Assembly (NCBI GenBank): GCA_905221095.1
Contig: CAJNBV010000006.1
Location: forward strand, 87,754 to 151,753
Reading direction: 5' to 3'
DNA from: a bacterium
Lineage (GTDB): Bacteria; Bacillota; Bacilli; Lactobacillales; Streptococcaceae
Length of the DNA: 64,000 nucleotides
Shown: piece by piece, positions 1-9,845 of the stretch
How positions within the stretch are numbered: position 1 is the stretch's first letter
Layout of the letters: every line of letters begins with the position of its first letter
Program-made: the position numbers and the translations under genes
The notes under the pieces: model-generated
The model's input: the letters and a program-made list of their open reading frames with translations, nothing else
Told to the model about the DNA's origin: nothing
The model's database searches: none

Positions 1-1
1 T

Positions 2-2002
2 CGTCAGGCCATTGAAGAAGGGGAAAATATTCTCGTTTATGGGGACTACGATGCGGATGGCATGACTTCAGCTTCGATTGTGAAGGAAAGTTTGGAACAG
101 CTTGGTGCCGAGTGCCGTGTTTACCTGCCTAATCGTTTTACCGATGGCTATGGTCCAAACGCTAGTGTCTATAAATACTTTATCGAGCAAGAGGGAATTT
201 CCTTGATTGTGACGGTGGATAATGGGGTTGCCGGTCATGAAGCTATTGAATTGGCCCAGTCTATGGGAGTGGATGTCGTTGTGACTGACCACCATTCCAT
301 GCCTGAAACCCTGCCAGATGCTTATGCCATTGTCCATCCTGAGCATCCAGATGCAGACTATCCTTTCAAATATTTGGCTGGTTGTGGAGTGGCTTTCAAG
401 CTGGCTTGTGCCCTTTTAGAGGAAGTCCAAGTGGAACTGCTTGACTTGGTGGCTATCGGAACCATTGCAGATATGGTAAGTCTGACGGATGAAAATCGTA
501 TCTTGGTTCAATATGGTCTAGAAATGTTGGGTCATACTCAGCGCATCGGCCTGCAAGAAATGCTAGATATGGCTGGGATTGCTGCCAATGAGGTGACAGA
601 AGAAACGATTGGTTTTCAGATTGCTCCTCGTTTGAATGCCTTGGGCCGCTTGGATGATCCCAATCCAGCTATTGATTTGCTGACTGGATTTGACGATGAG
701 GAAGCTCACGAGATTGCGCTTATGATTCATCAGAAAAATGAAGAGCGTAAGGAAATCGTCCAGTCTATCTATGAAGAAGCTAAGACCATGGTGGATCCTG
801 AGAAGAAGGTCCAGGTTTTAGCCAAGGAAGGTTGGAATCCTGGGGTTCTAGGAATCGTAGCTGGTCGTTTGTTGGAAGAATTGGGGCAGACAGTCATCGT
901 TCTTAATATAGAGGACGGTCGTGCCAAGGGCAGTGCTCGTAGTGTGGAAGCGGTCGATATTTTTGAATCCCTAGATCCCCATCGAGACCTCTTTATCGCC
1001 TTTGGTGGTCATGCTGGCGCAGCAGGAATGACGCTGGAAGTTGAGAAACTTGCAGATTTGTCTCAGGTCTTGGAAGATTATGTCCGTGAAAAGGGCGCAG
1101 ATGCTGCTGGCAAGAATAAGTTAAACCTAGATGAAGAACTGGATTTGGAGACTTTGAGTCTTGAAACAGTCAAGAACTTTGAGCGTTTGGCACCTTTTGG
1201 CATGGACAATCAGAAACCTGTCTTTTATATCAAGGATTTTCAGGTTGAAAGTGCTCGTACTATGGGAGCAGGCAATGCCCATCTCAAACTGAAAATTTCC
1301 AAGGGTGAGGCTAGTTTTGAAGTAGTGGCCTTCGGACAAGGCAGATGGGCGACAGAATTTGCTCAAACCAAGAATCTAGAGTTGGCAGTCAAATTGTCTG
1401 TCAACCAATGGAATGGCCAAACCGCTCTTCAGTTGATGATGGTGGATGCGCGTGTGGAGGGGGTTCAACTCTTTAATATTCGTGGGAAGAATGCCACCTT
1501 GCCAGAAGGGGTTCCAGTCTTGGATTTTTCTGGAGAAGTGCCGGATTTAGCGACTAGTGACGCGGTTGTCGTAAAAACCATTCCTGAGGATATGACCCTG
1601 CTGAAGACCATTTTTCAGGAACAGAATTTCTCTGCTGTCTATTTCAAAAATGACATTGACAAGGCCTATTATCTGACAGGTTATGGGACTAGAGAGCAGT
1701 TTGCCAAATTGTACAAGACCATTTACCAGTTTCCAGAGTTTGATATTCGCTACAAGCTGAAAGATTTGGCTGCTTATCTCAATATTCAACAAATCTTGCT
1801 GGTCAAGATGATTCAAGTATTTGAGGAGTTAGGCTTTGTGACAATCAAAGATGGTGTTATGAAAGTGAATAAAGAAGCGCCAAAGCGGGAGATAGGAGAA
1901 AGTCAGATTTACCAAAATCTCAAACAAACCGTTAAAGACCAAGAAATGATGGCGCTGGGTACGGTGCAAGAAATTTATGACTTTTTAATGGAAAAGGAAT
2001 AG
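2..2002 (+). CDS. recJ: Single-stranded-DNA-specific exonuclease RecJ (5' end outside window)
   Basis: RecJ is a 5'-3' single-strand DNA exonuclease acting in recombination and mismatch/base-excision repair. The frame is open from base 2, so the gene starts before the window; 666 residues are visible and I estimate about 70 N-terminal residues are missing. The DHH-superfamily metal motifs are present: GDYDADG at the very start of the visible part and TDHH further on, with the DHHA1 motif FGGHAGAAG in the middle. The C-terminal third matches the longer Firmicutes RecJ with an extra domain. It is followed by a hairpin plus T-run terminator. Confident identification; only the start is unknown. 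Confidence 0.96.
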   Translation, partial: RQAIEEGENILVYGDYDADGMTSASIVKESLEQLGAECRVYLPNRFTDGYGPNASVYKYFIEQEGISLIVTVDNGVAGHEAIELAQSMGVDVVVTDHHSMPETLPDAYAIVHPEHPDADYPFKYLAGCGVAFKLACALLEEVQVELLDLVAIGTIADMVSLTDENRILVQYGLEMLGHTQRIGLQEMLDMAGIAANEVTEETIGFQIAPRLNALGRLDDPNPAIDLLTGFDDEEAHEIALMIHQKNEERKEIVQSIYEEAKTMVDPEKKVQVLAKEGWNPGVLGIVAGRLLEELGQTVIVLNIEDGRAKGSARSVEAVDIFESLDPHRDLFIAFGGHAGAAGMTLEVEKLADLSQVLEDYVREKGADAAGKNKLNLDEELDLETLSLETVKNFERLAPFGMDNQKPVFYIKDFQVESARTMGAGNAHLKLKISKGEASFEVVAFGQGRWATEFAQTKNLELAVKLSVNQWNGQTALQLMMVDARVEGVQLFNIRGKNATLPEGVPVLDFSGEVPDLATSDAVVVKTIPEDMTLLKTIFQEQNFSAVYFKNDIDKAYYLTGYGTREQFAKLYKTIYQFPEFDIRYKLKDLAAYLNIQQILLVKMIQVFEELGFVTIKDGVMKVNKEAPKREIGESQIYQNLKQTVKDQEMMALGTVQEIYDFLMEKE

Positions 2003-2012
2003 TAGATAGGAA

Positions 2013-2037
2013 AGAGTTGGGCAACCAGCTCTTTTTT
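2013..2037 (+). terminator. Rho-independent terminator after recJ
   Basis: Stem AGAGTTGG / CCAGCTCT (one G-T pair) with a GCAA loop, followed directly by a run of Ts. Confidence 0.8.
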
Positions 2038-2054
2038 GAAAACAAATCTTCATT

Positions 2055-2082
2055 TTGAAAATCATCAAAAAAATGGTATAAT
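2055..2082 (+). promoter_or_regulatory. Promoter of the RNase J2 gene
   Basis: -35 TTGAAA (2055-2060), 16-bp spacer, extended -10 TGGTATAAT (hexamer 2077-2082). The leader to the ATG is about 85 nt and contains hairpin CTAAAAG/CTTTTAG (2100-2121) and a smaller GGGT/ACCC hairpin, so the 5' UTR is probably structured. Confidence 0.75.
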
Positions 2083-2175
2083 GGTAGGAAAAGATTCGGC
2101 TAAAAGTAATAGTGCTTTTAGAATAAAAGGGTAAGCAACCCTATAATCAAGATAAATTAAGCTTTCGGAGGAAAA

Positions 2176-3837
2176 ATGAGTAATATCAGTTTAACAACAC
2201 TTGGTGGTGTACGTGAAAACGGGAAAAATATGTATATCGCTGAAATCGATGGATCTATTTTCGTTTTGGATGCAGGTCTCAAATACCCTGAAAATGAACA
2301 GCTAGGGGTGGATGTCGTTATTCCAAATATGGACTACCTTTTTGAAAATAGCGACCGTATCGCTGGGGTTTTCTTGACCCACGGCCATGCGGATGCCATT
2401 GGTGCTCTGCCTTATCTCTTGGCTGAAGCCAAGGTGCCTGTATTTGGGTCTGAGTTAACCATTGAGTTGGCAAAACTCTTTGTCAAAGGGAATGATACGG
2501 TTAAGAAATTCAATGACTTCCATGTCATTGATGAGAATACGGAGATTGATTTTGGAGGGACTGTGGTTTCCTTCTTCCGTACGACCCACTCTATCCCAGA
2601 GAGTCTGGGTGTTGTTTTGAAGACAGCTGAAGGTAGCATCGTTTATACAGGTGACTTCAAATTTGACCAGACAGCTAGCGAATCTTATGCGACAGACTTC
2701 GCTCGTTTGGCAGAAATCGGTCGTGACGGAGTTCTAGCTCTGCTCAGTGATTCAGCCAATGCGGACAGCAATATTCAAGTGGCTAGCGAAAGTGAAGTTG
2801 GGGATGAAATCACTCAAACCATTGCGGACTGGGATGGACGTATCATCGTTGCAGCAGTAGCCAGCAACCTCTCTCGTATCCAGCAGGTGTTTGATGCTGC
2901 GGATGCAACAGGTCGTCGTGTGGTTTTGACAGGATTTGATATTGAAAATATCGTCCGCACTGCTATTCGCCTCAAGAAATTGTCTCTAGCTAACGAAAGT
3001 CTTTTGATTAAGCCAAAAGATATGTCTCGTTTTGAGGACCATGAGTTGATTATTCTTGAGACAGGTCGTATGGGTGAGCCTATCAACGGTCTTCGCAAGA
3101 TGTCGATTGGTCGCCACCGTTATGTGGAAATCAAGGACGGTGACTTGGTCTATATCGTAACGACTCCATCTATCGCCAAAGAAGCAGTTATGGCGCGTGT
3201 GGAAAACATGATTTACCAAGCTGGCGGGGTTGTCAAACTGATCACTCAAAGCTTGCGTGTGTCAGGACATGGAAATGCGCGTGACTTGCAGTTGATGATC
3301 AATCTCTTGCAACCTAAGTATCTCTTCCCAATTCAAGGGGAATACCGTGAGTTGGATGCCCATGCTAAGGCTGCTATGGCAGTTGGGATGCTGCCAGAAC
3401 GCATTTTTATCCCTAAAAAGGGAACCAGCATGGCTTATGAGAATGGAGACTTTGTCCCAGCTGGAGCGGTTTCGGCAGGGGATGTCTTGATTGACGGAAA
3501 TGCCATCGGTGATGTTGGTAATGTAGTCCTTCGTGACCGTAAGGTCTTGTCAGAGGATGGTATTTTCATCGTAGCAATCACCGTTAACCGTCGTGAGAAG
3601 AAAATTGTGGCCAAGGCTCGTGTTCACACGCGTGGATTCGTTTATCTCAAGAAGAGTCGCGATATTCTCCGTGAAAGTTCAGAATTGATTAACCAAACGG
3701 TGGAAGAGTATCTTCAAGGAGATGACTTTGACTGGGCAGATCTTAAAGGGAAGGTTCGTGATAATCTGACCAAGTACCTCTTTGATCAAACTAAGCGTCG
3801 TCCAGCTATTTTACCAGTAGTCATGGAAGCAAAATAA
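2176..3837 (+). CDS. rnjB: Ribonuclease J2 (beta-CASP metallo-beta-lactamase RNase)
   Basis: Member of the RNase J family (553 aa), which processes and degrades mRNA from 5' ends; J2 normally forms a complex with J1. The beta-lactamase fold, beta-CASP region and C-terminal domain are all present at normal length. The metal motif reads HGHADA (residues 69-74): the expected final histidine of HxHxDH is Ala74. This degenerate motif is the mark by which I call it J2 rather than J1, and it suggests weak or absent own catalysis. RBS GGAGGAAAA sits just before the ATG. Monocistronic: own promoter and own terminator. Confidence 0.9.
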   Translation: MSNISLTTLGGVRENGKNMYIAEIDGSIFVLDAGLKYPENEQLGVDVVIPNMDYLFENSDRIAGVFLTHGHADAIGALPYLLAEAKVPVFGSELTIELAKLFVKGNDTVKKFNDFHVIDENTEIDFGGTVVSFFRTTHSIPESLGVVLKTAEGSIVYTGDFKFDQTASESYATDFARLAEIGRDGVLALLSDSANADSNIQVASESEVGDEITQTIADWDGRIIVAAVASNLSRIQQVFDAADATGRRVVLTGFDIENIVRTAIRLKKLSLANESLLIKPKDMSRFEDHELIILETGRMGEPINGLRKMSIGRHRYVEIKDGDLVYIVTTPSIAKEAVMARVENMIYQAGGVVKLITQSLRVSGHGNARDLQLMINLLQPKYLFPIQGEYRELDAHAKAAMAVGMLPERIFIPKKGTSMAYENGDFVPAGAVSAGDVLIDGNAIGDVGNVVLRDRKVLSEDGIFIVAITVNRREKKIVAKARVHTRGFVYLKKSRDILRESSELINQTVEEYLQGDDFDWADLKGKVRDNLTKYLFDQTKRRPAILPVVMEAK

Positions 3838-3857
3838 TCGTTGAAATAAACAGAGAG

Positions 3858-3878
3858 AAAGTCGAATTTCGGCTTTTT
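3858..3878 (+). terminator. Terminator after RNase J2 gene
   Basis: Eight-base stem AAAGTCGA / TCGGCTTT with ATT loop, running into TTTTT. Confidence 0.7.
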
Positions 3879-3905
3879 CTTATCGGAAAATAAAAGGAAA
3901 AAATT

Positions 3906-4685
3906 ATGGCAGTAATGAAAATCGAGTATTACTCACAAGTTTTGGATATGGAGTGGGGAGTGAATGTTCTTTACCCCGATGCCAATCGAGTGGAAGATCC
4001 AGATTGTAAAGATATTCCCGTCTTGTACCTCTTGCACGGGATGTCTGGTAATCATAATAGCTGGCTCAAGAGGACCAACGTAGAACGTTTGCTTCGTGGA
4101 ACTAATCTTATCGTCATCATGCCCAATACCAGCAATGGTTGGTATACAGATACCCAGTATGGTTTTGACTATTACACAGCTCTATCAGAGGAATTGCCAC
4201 AGGTCCTGAAACGCTTCTTCCCTAATATGACTAGCAAGCGTGAAAAGACCTTTATCGCTGGTCTCTCTATGGGAGGTTATGGCTGCTTCAAACTGGCTCT
4301 TGCAACAAATCGTTTTTCTCACGCGGCTAGTTTTTCAGGTGCCCTTAGTTTTCAAGATTTTTCTCCTGAGAGCCAAGATTTGGGGACACCAGCTTATTGG
4401 AGAGGCGTGTTTGGGGAGATTCAAGATTGGACAGCTAGCCCTTATTCTCTTGAAAGTCTGGCTAAAAAATCGGATAAAAAGACCAAACTCTGGGCTTGGT
4501 GTGGCGAGCAGGATTTCTTGTACGAAGCCAATAATCTCGCAGTGAAAAATCTCAAAAAACTGGGATTTGATGTGACCTATAGCCATAGCGCTGGAACTCA
4601 CGAGTGGTACTACTGGGAAAAACAATTGGAACGGTTCTTAGCAACCCTACCGATTGATTTCAAATTAGAAGAGAGATTGACTTAG
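3906..4685 (+). CDS. estA: EstA-like serine esterase (tributyrin esterase family)
   Basis: Alpha/beta-hydrolase of the esterase D / tributyrin esterase family, 259 aa. It hydrolyses short-chain acyl esters; in pneumococcus the homologue can remove O-acetyl groups from sialic acids. The nucleophile elbow is GLSMGG with Ser121; Asp203 (GEQD) and His232 (GTHEW) are positioned to complete the triad; the oxyanion region is LLHGMSGN near 43-49. No signal peptide, so cytoplasmic or released without the Sec system. RBS AAGGAAAAAATT precedes the ATG. It follows the J2 terminator and probably has a weak promoter in the short gap. Family secure, substrate inferred. Confidence 0.88.
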   Translation: MAVMKIEYYSQVLDMEWGVNVLYPDANRVEDPDCKDIPVLYLLHGMSGNHNSWLKRTNVERLLRGTNLIVIMPNTSNGWYTDTQYGFDYYTALSEELPQVLKRFFPNMTSKREKTFIAGLSMGGYGCFKLALATNRFSHAASFSGALSFQDFSPESQDLGTPAYWRGVFGEIQDWTASPYSLESLAKKSDKKTKLWAWCGEQDFLYEANNLAVKNLKKLGFDVTYSHSAGTHEWYYWEKQLERFLATLPIDFKLEERLT

Positions 4686-4732
4686 TTTGAACTTCAGCAT
4701 AGGGGGAGAACTAAAATAAAATATGTTTTCAC

Positions 4733-4760
4733 TAGACTTTTCAAACGAAAGTAGTAGAAT
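4733..4760 (+). promoter_or_regulatory. Probable promoter of the murMN operon
   Basis: TAGACT (4733-4738), 16-bp spacer, TAGAAT (4755-4760), about 30 nt before the murM ATG. Both boxes are imperfect. Confidence 0.45.
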
Positions 4761-4793
4761 AGTAATAAGATACTGGAGGAAAGAGAGTAGGAA

Positions 4794-6014
4794 ATGTACC
4801 GTTATCAAATTGGCATTCCCACATTAGAATATGATCAGTTTGTCAAAGACCATGAATTAGCCAATGTATTACAAAGTAGTGCTTGGGAAGAAGTTAAGTC
4901 TGACTGGGAACATGAGAAGTTTGGTGTTTACAGGGAAGAAAAATTACTGGCGACAGCTAGTATTTTGATTAGAACTCTTCCGCTAGGCTATAAAATGTTT
5001 TACATCCCAAGAGGACCTATATTGGATTATGGGGATACAGAACTTTTGAGTTTTGTCATTCAGTCTATTAAGTCCTATGCTCGCAGTAAGAGAGCGGTTT
5101 TTGTGACTTTTGACCCAAGTATTTGCCTATCTCAAAGTTTAATCAATCAGGAAAAAACAGAATTTCCTGAAAATCTGGCTATTATTGATAGTTTGCAACA
5201 AATGGGAGTAAGGTGGTCGGGAAAAACAGAGGAAATGGGGGACACCATTCAGCCTCGTATTCAGGCGAAAATATACAAGGAAAATTTTGAAGAAGATAAA
5301 CTTTCCAAGTCAACAAAACAGGCTATTCGAACAGCACGGAATAAGGGGGTAGAGATTCAATTTGGTGGAACTGAATTATTGGAGTCTTTTTCCTTTTTGA
5401 TGAAAAAAACCGAGAAGCGAAAAGAGATTCATTTGAGGAATGAAGCCTATTATAAAAAGTTGTTAGATAATTTTAAGGACAAGGCCTACATCACGTTGGC
5501 AACCTTGGATGTCTCTAAACGTTCGCAAGAATTAGAAGAACAGTTAGCGAAAAACAGAGCCTTGGAAGAGACCTTTACTGAGTCGACTCGAACTTCAAAA
5601 GTAGAAGCGCAGAAGAAGGAAAAAGAACGTTTGTTAGAGGAATTGACTTTCCTGCAGGAATATATGGATGCAGGTCAAGCAAGAGTTCCCTTAGCAGCTA
5701 CCTTGACTTTAGAATTCGGACAAACTTCTGTCAATCTATACGCAGGAATGGATGAAGATTTTAGACGTTATAAAGCTCCTATTTTGACTTGGTATGAGAC
5801 AGCTCGATATTCCTTTGAACGTGGCATTTTATGGCAAAATTTAGGAGGCGTCGAGAATGCTTTAGATGGTGGACTCTATCGTTTTAAAGCTAATTTTAAT
5901 CCAACGATTGAAGAATACTTGGGTGAATTTACAATGCCTACCCATCCTCTCTATCCTTTGTTAAGGCTGGCTCTTGATTTCCGTAAAACATTAAGAAAAA
6001 AACATAGAAAGTAA
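4794..6014 (+). CDS. murM: MurM-type alanine/serine adding enzyme (FemXAB family)
   Basis: tRNA-dependent aminoacyl-ligase that adds the first residue (L-Ser or L-Ala) to the stem-peptide lysine of lipid II, starting the dipeptide cross-bridge. 406 aa, the usual MurM length. Two GNAT-like lobes are separated by a charged helical-hairpin segment (residues about 235-290, rich in E, K, L), typical of the FemAB coiled-coil arm. RBS GGAGG lies upstream. murN follows after 4 nt, so the pair is co-transcribed. Mosaic murM alleles shared between S. mitis and pneumococcus contribute to penicillin resistance; whether this allele does cannot be read from the sequence alone. Confidence 0.9.
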   Translation: MYRYQIGIPTLEYDQFVKDHELANVLQSSAWEEVKSDWEHEKFGVYREEKLLATASILIRTLPLGYKMFYIPRGPILDYGDTELLSFVIQSIKSYARSKRAVFVTFDPSICLSQSLINQEKTEFPENLAIIDSLQQMGVRWSGKTEEMGDTIQPRIQAKIYKENFEEDKLSKSTKQAIRTARNKGVEIQFGGTELLESFSFLMKKTEKRKEIHLRNEAYYKKLLDNFKDKAYITLATLDVSKRSQELEEQLAKNRALEETFTESTRTSKVEAQKKEKERLLEELTFLQEYMDAGQARVPLAATLTLEFGQTSVNLYAGMDEDFRRYKAPILTWYETARYSFERGILWQNLGGVENALDGGLYRFKANFNPTIEEYLGEFTMPTHPLYPLLRLALDFRKTLRKKHRK

Positions 6015-6018
6015 GTAT

Positions 6019-7185
6019 ATGGCACTAATTACACTCACGAGAGAAGAGTTTCAGGCTTATTCTGATCAGGTTTCTTCTCGTTCCTTTATGCAATCGGTTC
6101 AGATGGGGGACTTGTTAGAAAAAAGAGGGGCTCGAATTGTTTATCTTGCTTTGAAACAAGAAGGAGAAATTCAAGTTGCAGCTCTGGTTTATAGCTTGCC
6201 CATGCTGGGTGGCCTGCATATGGAGCTCAATTCGGGGCCAATCTATACCCAACAAGATACCCTTCCATTTTTTTATGCGGAGTTAAAAGAATATGCCAAG
6301 CAAAATGGTGTATTAGAGTTGCTTGTAAAACCTTATGAAACTTATCAAACTTTTGATGGTGAAGGTAATCCAATAGATACTGAGAAAAAAAGTATTATTC
6401 AAGATTTGACTGATTTAGGTTATCAATTTGATGGATTGACAAGAGGTTATCCTAATGGAGAAGTCAGCTGGCATTATATCAAAGATTTGAAAGATTATGA
6501 TGCTGTTTCCTTATTGAAATCCTTTAATAAAAATAGTATTCGCAACATTCAGTCGGCCTTTGATTTTAATATTCTTATTCGCAATGCAGAACGGGAAGAA
6601 ATTCCAACGTTCAAAAAAATTATTGAAGAAACAGGTAAAAGACAAGGTTTTGAGGATAAGAATTTAGATTATTACTTTAAATTGTATGATCTGTTTGGAG
6701 ATAAGGCGGATTTCCTAATTGCTGAAGTCAATCCGCAACAGTCCATAGATGCTTTAAATGTGAAGATGGCTAGTCTTGACAAGAAGTCGAAACAATTTCA
6801 TCAGCAATATCAAGCCTTGCAAAAGAAAAAAGATTTTCTAACTAGCTTGGATAGTGAGTCTGGCAATGTTGCTCTAGCTTGTGCTTTGATAATCTACACA
6901 AATACAGAGGCAACCTACTTGTTTGGTGGGTCGTACGCAGAGTATCAGAAGTTCTCAGCTCCATTTTTACTTCAATATCATGCGATGAAGCAGACAATGC
7001 AACGAAATATCCATCAATACAACTTCCTAGGGATTCAAGGAATTTTTGATGGTAGTGATGGCGTTTTGCGTTTTAAACAAAATTTTAATGGCTATATTGT
7101 ACGAAAAGCAGGTACTTTCCGTTATCATCCGTCGCCTTTAAAATACAAAGCTATCCAGTTACTCAAAAAAATAGTAGGACGTTAA
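6019..7185 (+). CDS. murN: MurN-type alanine adding enzyme (FemXAB family)
   Basis: Second cross-bridge enzyme, adding L-Ala onto the residue placed by MurM, at the cytoplasmic membrane on lipid II. 388 aa, somewhat shorter than the roughly 410 aa I remember for pneumococcal MurN. The FemAB layout is visible: N-terminal GNAT-like lobe, helical arm at about 240-280 (ALNVKMASLDKKSKQF region), then the C-terminal lobe with the GGSYAEYQKF and FNFLGIQGIF-like stretches. Starts 4 nt after murM and depends on the same promoter. Assigned to murN by position and similarity of layout. Confidence 0.88.
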   Translation: MALITLTREEFQAYSDQVSSRSFMQSVQMGDLLEKRGARIVYLALKQEGEIQVAALVYSLPMLGGLHMELNSGPIYTQQDTLPFFYAELKEYAKQNGVLELLVKPYETYQTFDGEGNPIDTEKKSIIQDLTDLGYQFDGLTRGYPNGEVSWHYIKDLKDYDAVSLLKSFNKNSIRNIQSAFDFNILIRNAEREEIPTFKKIIEETGKRQGFEDKNLDYYFKLYDLFGDKADFLIAEVNPQQSIDALNVKMASLDKKSKQFHQQYQALQKKKDFLTSLDSESGNVALACALIIYTNTEATYLFGGSYAEYQKFSAPFLLQYHAMKQTMQRNIHQYNFLGIQGIFDGSDGVLRFKQNFNGYIVRKAGTFRYHPSPLKYKAIQLLKKIVGR

Positions 7186-7263
7186 GATGGAAAAGCCAGT
7201 ATTTAGCTTTCTTTCAGCTTGTTTTAGTAAAATAGTTTTTATTTGCTAGAAAGGTGGAGAGAC

Positions 7264-7965
7264 ATGCGCTGGCTTTTTCGTTTGATAGGGGCTTTCTTTT
7301 CTTTTGTGTGGCGTTTGTTTTGGCGCCTAGTATGGATTGTTTTGCTTTTGTGTGCTCTTGCTTTTGGATTTCTCTGGTATCTTAACGGAGATTTTCAAGG
7401 AGCGCTAAAGCAAGCAGAGCGGTCAGTAAAAATTGGTCAACAAAGTATCGACCAATGGGAAAAAACAGGGCAACTGCCTAAGTTAAACCAGACAGATAAC
7501 CACCAACATTCTGAAGGAAGGTGGCCACAGGCCTCTGCTCGTATTTACCTAGATTCGCAGATGGATTCACGCTTTCAAGAGGCTTATGTAGAAGCAATCC
7601 AGAATTGGAATCAAACTGGTGCTTTTAACTTTGAACTTGTGACTGAGTTCAGCAAGGCAGATATCTTGGCTACTGAGATGAATGACGGAGGCACCCCTGT
7701 GGCAGGAGAGGCGGAAAGTCAGACCAATCTCTTAACAGGGCAATTCTTATCCGTAACGGTACGTCTGAATCACTATTATCTATCCAATCCTGACTATGGT
7801 TATTCCTATGAGCGCATTGTCCATACGGCAGAACATGAGTTGGGGCATGCGATTGGCTTGGACCATACAGATGAGAAGTCTGTGATGCAACCAGCTGGTT
7901 CCTTTTATGGTATCCAGGAAGAGGATGTTGCAAACCTTCGAAAAATATATGAGACCAATGAGTAG
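7264..7965 (+). CDS. Membrane-anchored metzincin-like zinc metalloprotease
   Basis: 233-aa protein with an N-terminal membrane anchor (residues about 5-40, very rich in W, F, L) and an extracytoplasmic peptidase domain. [11 protein letters not shown] at 191-201 is the HExxHxxGxxH zinc motif of metzincins, and SVMQP (Met208) is a matrixin-like Met-turn. ATG at 7264 is preferred over an in-frame TTG at 7243 because AAAGGTGGAGA lies 4-14 nt before it and the hydrophobic anchor begins there. Substrate unknown. It lies between murN and uvrC and ends in a terminator that overlaps its stop codon. Confidence 0.8.
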   Translation: MRWLFRLIGAFFSFVWRLFWRLVWIVLLLCALAFGFLWYLNGDFQGALKQAERSVKIGQQSIDQWEKTGQLPKLNQTDNHQHSEGRWPQASARIYLDSQMDSRFQEAYVEAIQNWNQTGAFNFELVTEFSKADILATEMNDGGTPVAGEAESQTNLLTGQFLSVTVRLNHYYLSNPDYGYSYERIVHTAEHELGHAIGLDHTDEKSVMQPAGSFYGIQEEDVANLRKIYETNE

Positions 7966-7989
7966 GGGACAATCTTTCCCTACTTTTTT
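7961..7989 (+). terminator. Terminator overlapping the stop of the metalloprotease gene
   Basis: Stem AGTAGGGGA / TTTCCCTACT followed by TTTTTT; it includes the TAG stop codon at 7963-7965. The T-run leads directly into the uvrC -10 region. Confidence 0.8.
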
Positions 7990-7997
7990 GCTATAAT
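7989..7997 (+). promoter_or_regulatory. Extended -10 promoter of uvrC placed 6 nt before the ATG
   Basis: TGCTATAAT, hexamer 7992-7997. The uvrC ATG is at 8004, where a transcript from this box would be expected to begin, so the mRNA would have no leader or SD. No convincing -35 is present. Confidence 0.6.
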
Positions 7998-8003
7998 GGA
8001 ACT

Positions 8004-9845
8004 ATGAATAACTTGATTAAATCAAAACTAGAGCTCTTGCCGACCAGCCCTGGTTGTTACATTCACAAGGATAAAAACGGCACCATTATCTATGTAGGAA
8101 AGGCAAAAAATCTGCGCAACCGCGTGAGGTCTTATTTCCGTGGGAGTCACGATACCAAGACAGAGGCCTTGGTGTCTGAGATTGTAGATTTTGAATTTAT
8201 TGTTACGGAGTCTAATATTGAGGCCCTTCTCCTAGAAATCAACCTGATCAAGGAAAATAAGCCTAAATACAATATCATGCTCAAGGATGATAAGTCCTAT
8301 CCATTCATCAAAATCACCAATGAGCGTTATCCTCGTTTGATTATCACCCGTCAGGTCAAAAAGGACGGTGGTCTTTATTTTGGCCCTTATCCAGATGTGG
8401 GGGCAGCCAATGAAATTAAGCGACTACTGGATCGGATTTTCCCTTTTCGTAAGTGTACGAATCCACCGTCTAAGGTCTGTTTTTACTATCATATTGGCCA
8501 ATGTATGGCCCACACCATCTGTAAGAAAGATGAGGCCTATTTCAAGTCCATGGCTCAGGAGGTTTCTGATTTCCTAAAGGGACAGGATGACAAAATCATC
8601 GATGAGCTCAAGGGAAAAATGGCTGCAGCAGCTCAGACTATGGAATTTGAACGTGCGGCGGAATATCGTGACCTGATTCAGGCTATTGGAACGCTTCGGA
8701 CCAAGCAACGGGTCATGGCAAAAGATTTGCAAAATCGTGACGTCTTTGGCTACTATGTGGACAAGGGTTGGATGTGTGTTCAGGTTTTCTTTGTTCGTCA
8801 AGGCAAGCTGATTGAGCGGGATGTCAATCTCTTCCCCTACTACAACGATCCGGATGAAGACTTCTTGACCTATGTGGGACAATTTTATCAAGAAAAATCC
8901 CACCTGGTGCCCAATGAGGTGCTGATTCCGCAGGATATCGATGAAGAAGCAGTCAAGGCCTTGGTGGATACCAAGATTCTCAAACCCCAACGTGGAGAGA
9001 AAAAACAGTTGGTCAATTTAGCTATAAAGAATGCTCGAGTCAGTCTGGAGCAGAAGTTCAATCTGCTAGAAAAATCTGTCGAAAAGACCCAAGGGGCTAT
9101 TGAAAATCTGGGACGCTTACTCCAAATCCCAACCCCAGTTCGTATCGAATCCTTCGATAACTCTAATATCATGGGGACCAGTCCTGTTTCAGCCATGGTT
9201 GTCTTTGTCAACGGCAAACCAAGTAAGAAGGATTATCGTAAGTACAAGATAAAAACTGTTGTCGGTCCAGATGATTATGCCAGCATGAGAGAAGTCATTC
9301 GCAGACGCTATGGACGAGTTCAACGTGAGGCTTTGACTCCGCCAGATTTGATTGTCATTGATGGGGGACAAGGTCAAGTTAATATTGCCAAGCAAGTCAT
9401 CCAAGAGGAGCTAGGTTTGGATATTCCAATTGCAGGTCTGCAAAAGAATGATAAGCACCAAACCCATGAATTGCTCTTTGGAGATCCGCTTGAGGTGGTG
9501 GAGTTGTCTCGCAATTCTCAGGAATTTTTCCTTCTCCAACGTATCCAAGATGAGGTCCACCGCTTTGCCATCACCTTCCACCGCCAACTGCGCTCCAAAA
9601 ATTCTTTCTCATCTCAATTGGATGGGATTGAAGGTCTAGGACCTAAACGCAAGCAAAATCTCATGAAGCATTTCAAGTCTCTAACTAAAATCAAGGAAGC
9701 CAGTGTGGATGAGATTGTCGAAGTTGGAGTACCTAGAGCTGTTGCAGAAGCAGTTCAGAGGAAGTTGAATCCGCAGGAAGAAGTGGAATTAGCTCAAGTG
9801 GCGGAAGTGAGTGTAGATTACCAAACGGAAGGAAAAACATCATGA
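8004..9845 (+). CDS. uvrC: UvrABC excinuclease subunit C
   Basis: Makes the two incisions around DNA lesions in nucleotide excision repair. 613 aa, full length. The N-terminal GIY-YIG nuclease domain is at about 14-95 ([19 protein letters not shown] region), the UVR motif for UvrB contact near 205-225, the RNase-H-like nuclease domain has SFDNSNIMG and the IDGGQGQ segment, and a helix-hairpin-helix pair ([14 protein letters not shown]) is at the C-terminus. No SD sequence precedes the ATG and the -10 box is only 6 nt upstream. The stop overlaps the ATG of the next gene (ATGA), so the two are translationally coupled. Confidence 0.97.
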   Translation: MNNLIKSKLELLPTSPGCYIHKDKNGTIIYVGKAKNLRNRVRSYFRGSHDTKTEALVSEIVDFEFIVTESNIEALLLEINLIKENKPKYNIMLKDDKSYPFIKITNERYPRLIITRQVKKDGGLYFGPYPDVGAANEIKRLLDRIFPFRKCTNPPSKVCFYYHIGQCMAHTICKKDEAYFKSMAQEVSDFLKGQDDKIIDELKGKMAAAAQTMEFERAAEYRDLIQAIGTLRTKQRVMAKDLQNRDVFGYYVDKGWMCVQVFFVRQGKLIERDVNLFPYYNDPDEDFLTYVGQFYQEKSHLVPNEVLIPQDIDEEAVKALVDTKILKPQRGEKKQLVNLAIKNARVSLEQKFNLLEKSVEKTQGAIENLGRLLQIPTPVRIESFDNSNIMGTSPVSAMVVFVNGKPSKKDYRKYKIKTVVGPDDYASMREVIRRRYGRVQREALTPPDLIVIDGGQGQVNIAKQVIQEELGLDIPIAGLQKNDKHQTHELLFGDPLEVVELSRNSQEFFLLQRIQDEVHRFAITFHRQLRSKNSFSSQLDGIEGLGPKRKQNLMKHFKSLTKIKEASVDEIVEVGVPRAVAEAVQRKLNPQEEVELAQVAEVSVDYQTEGKTS

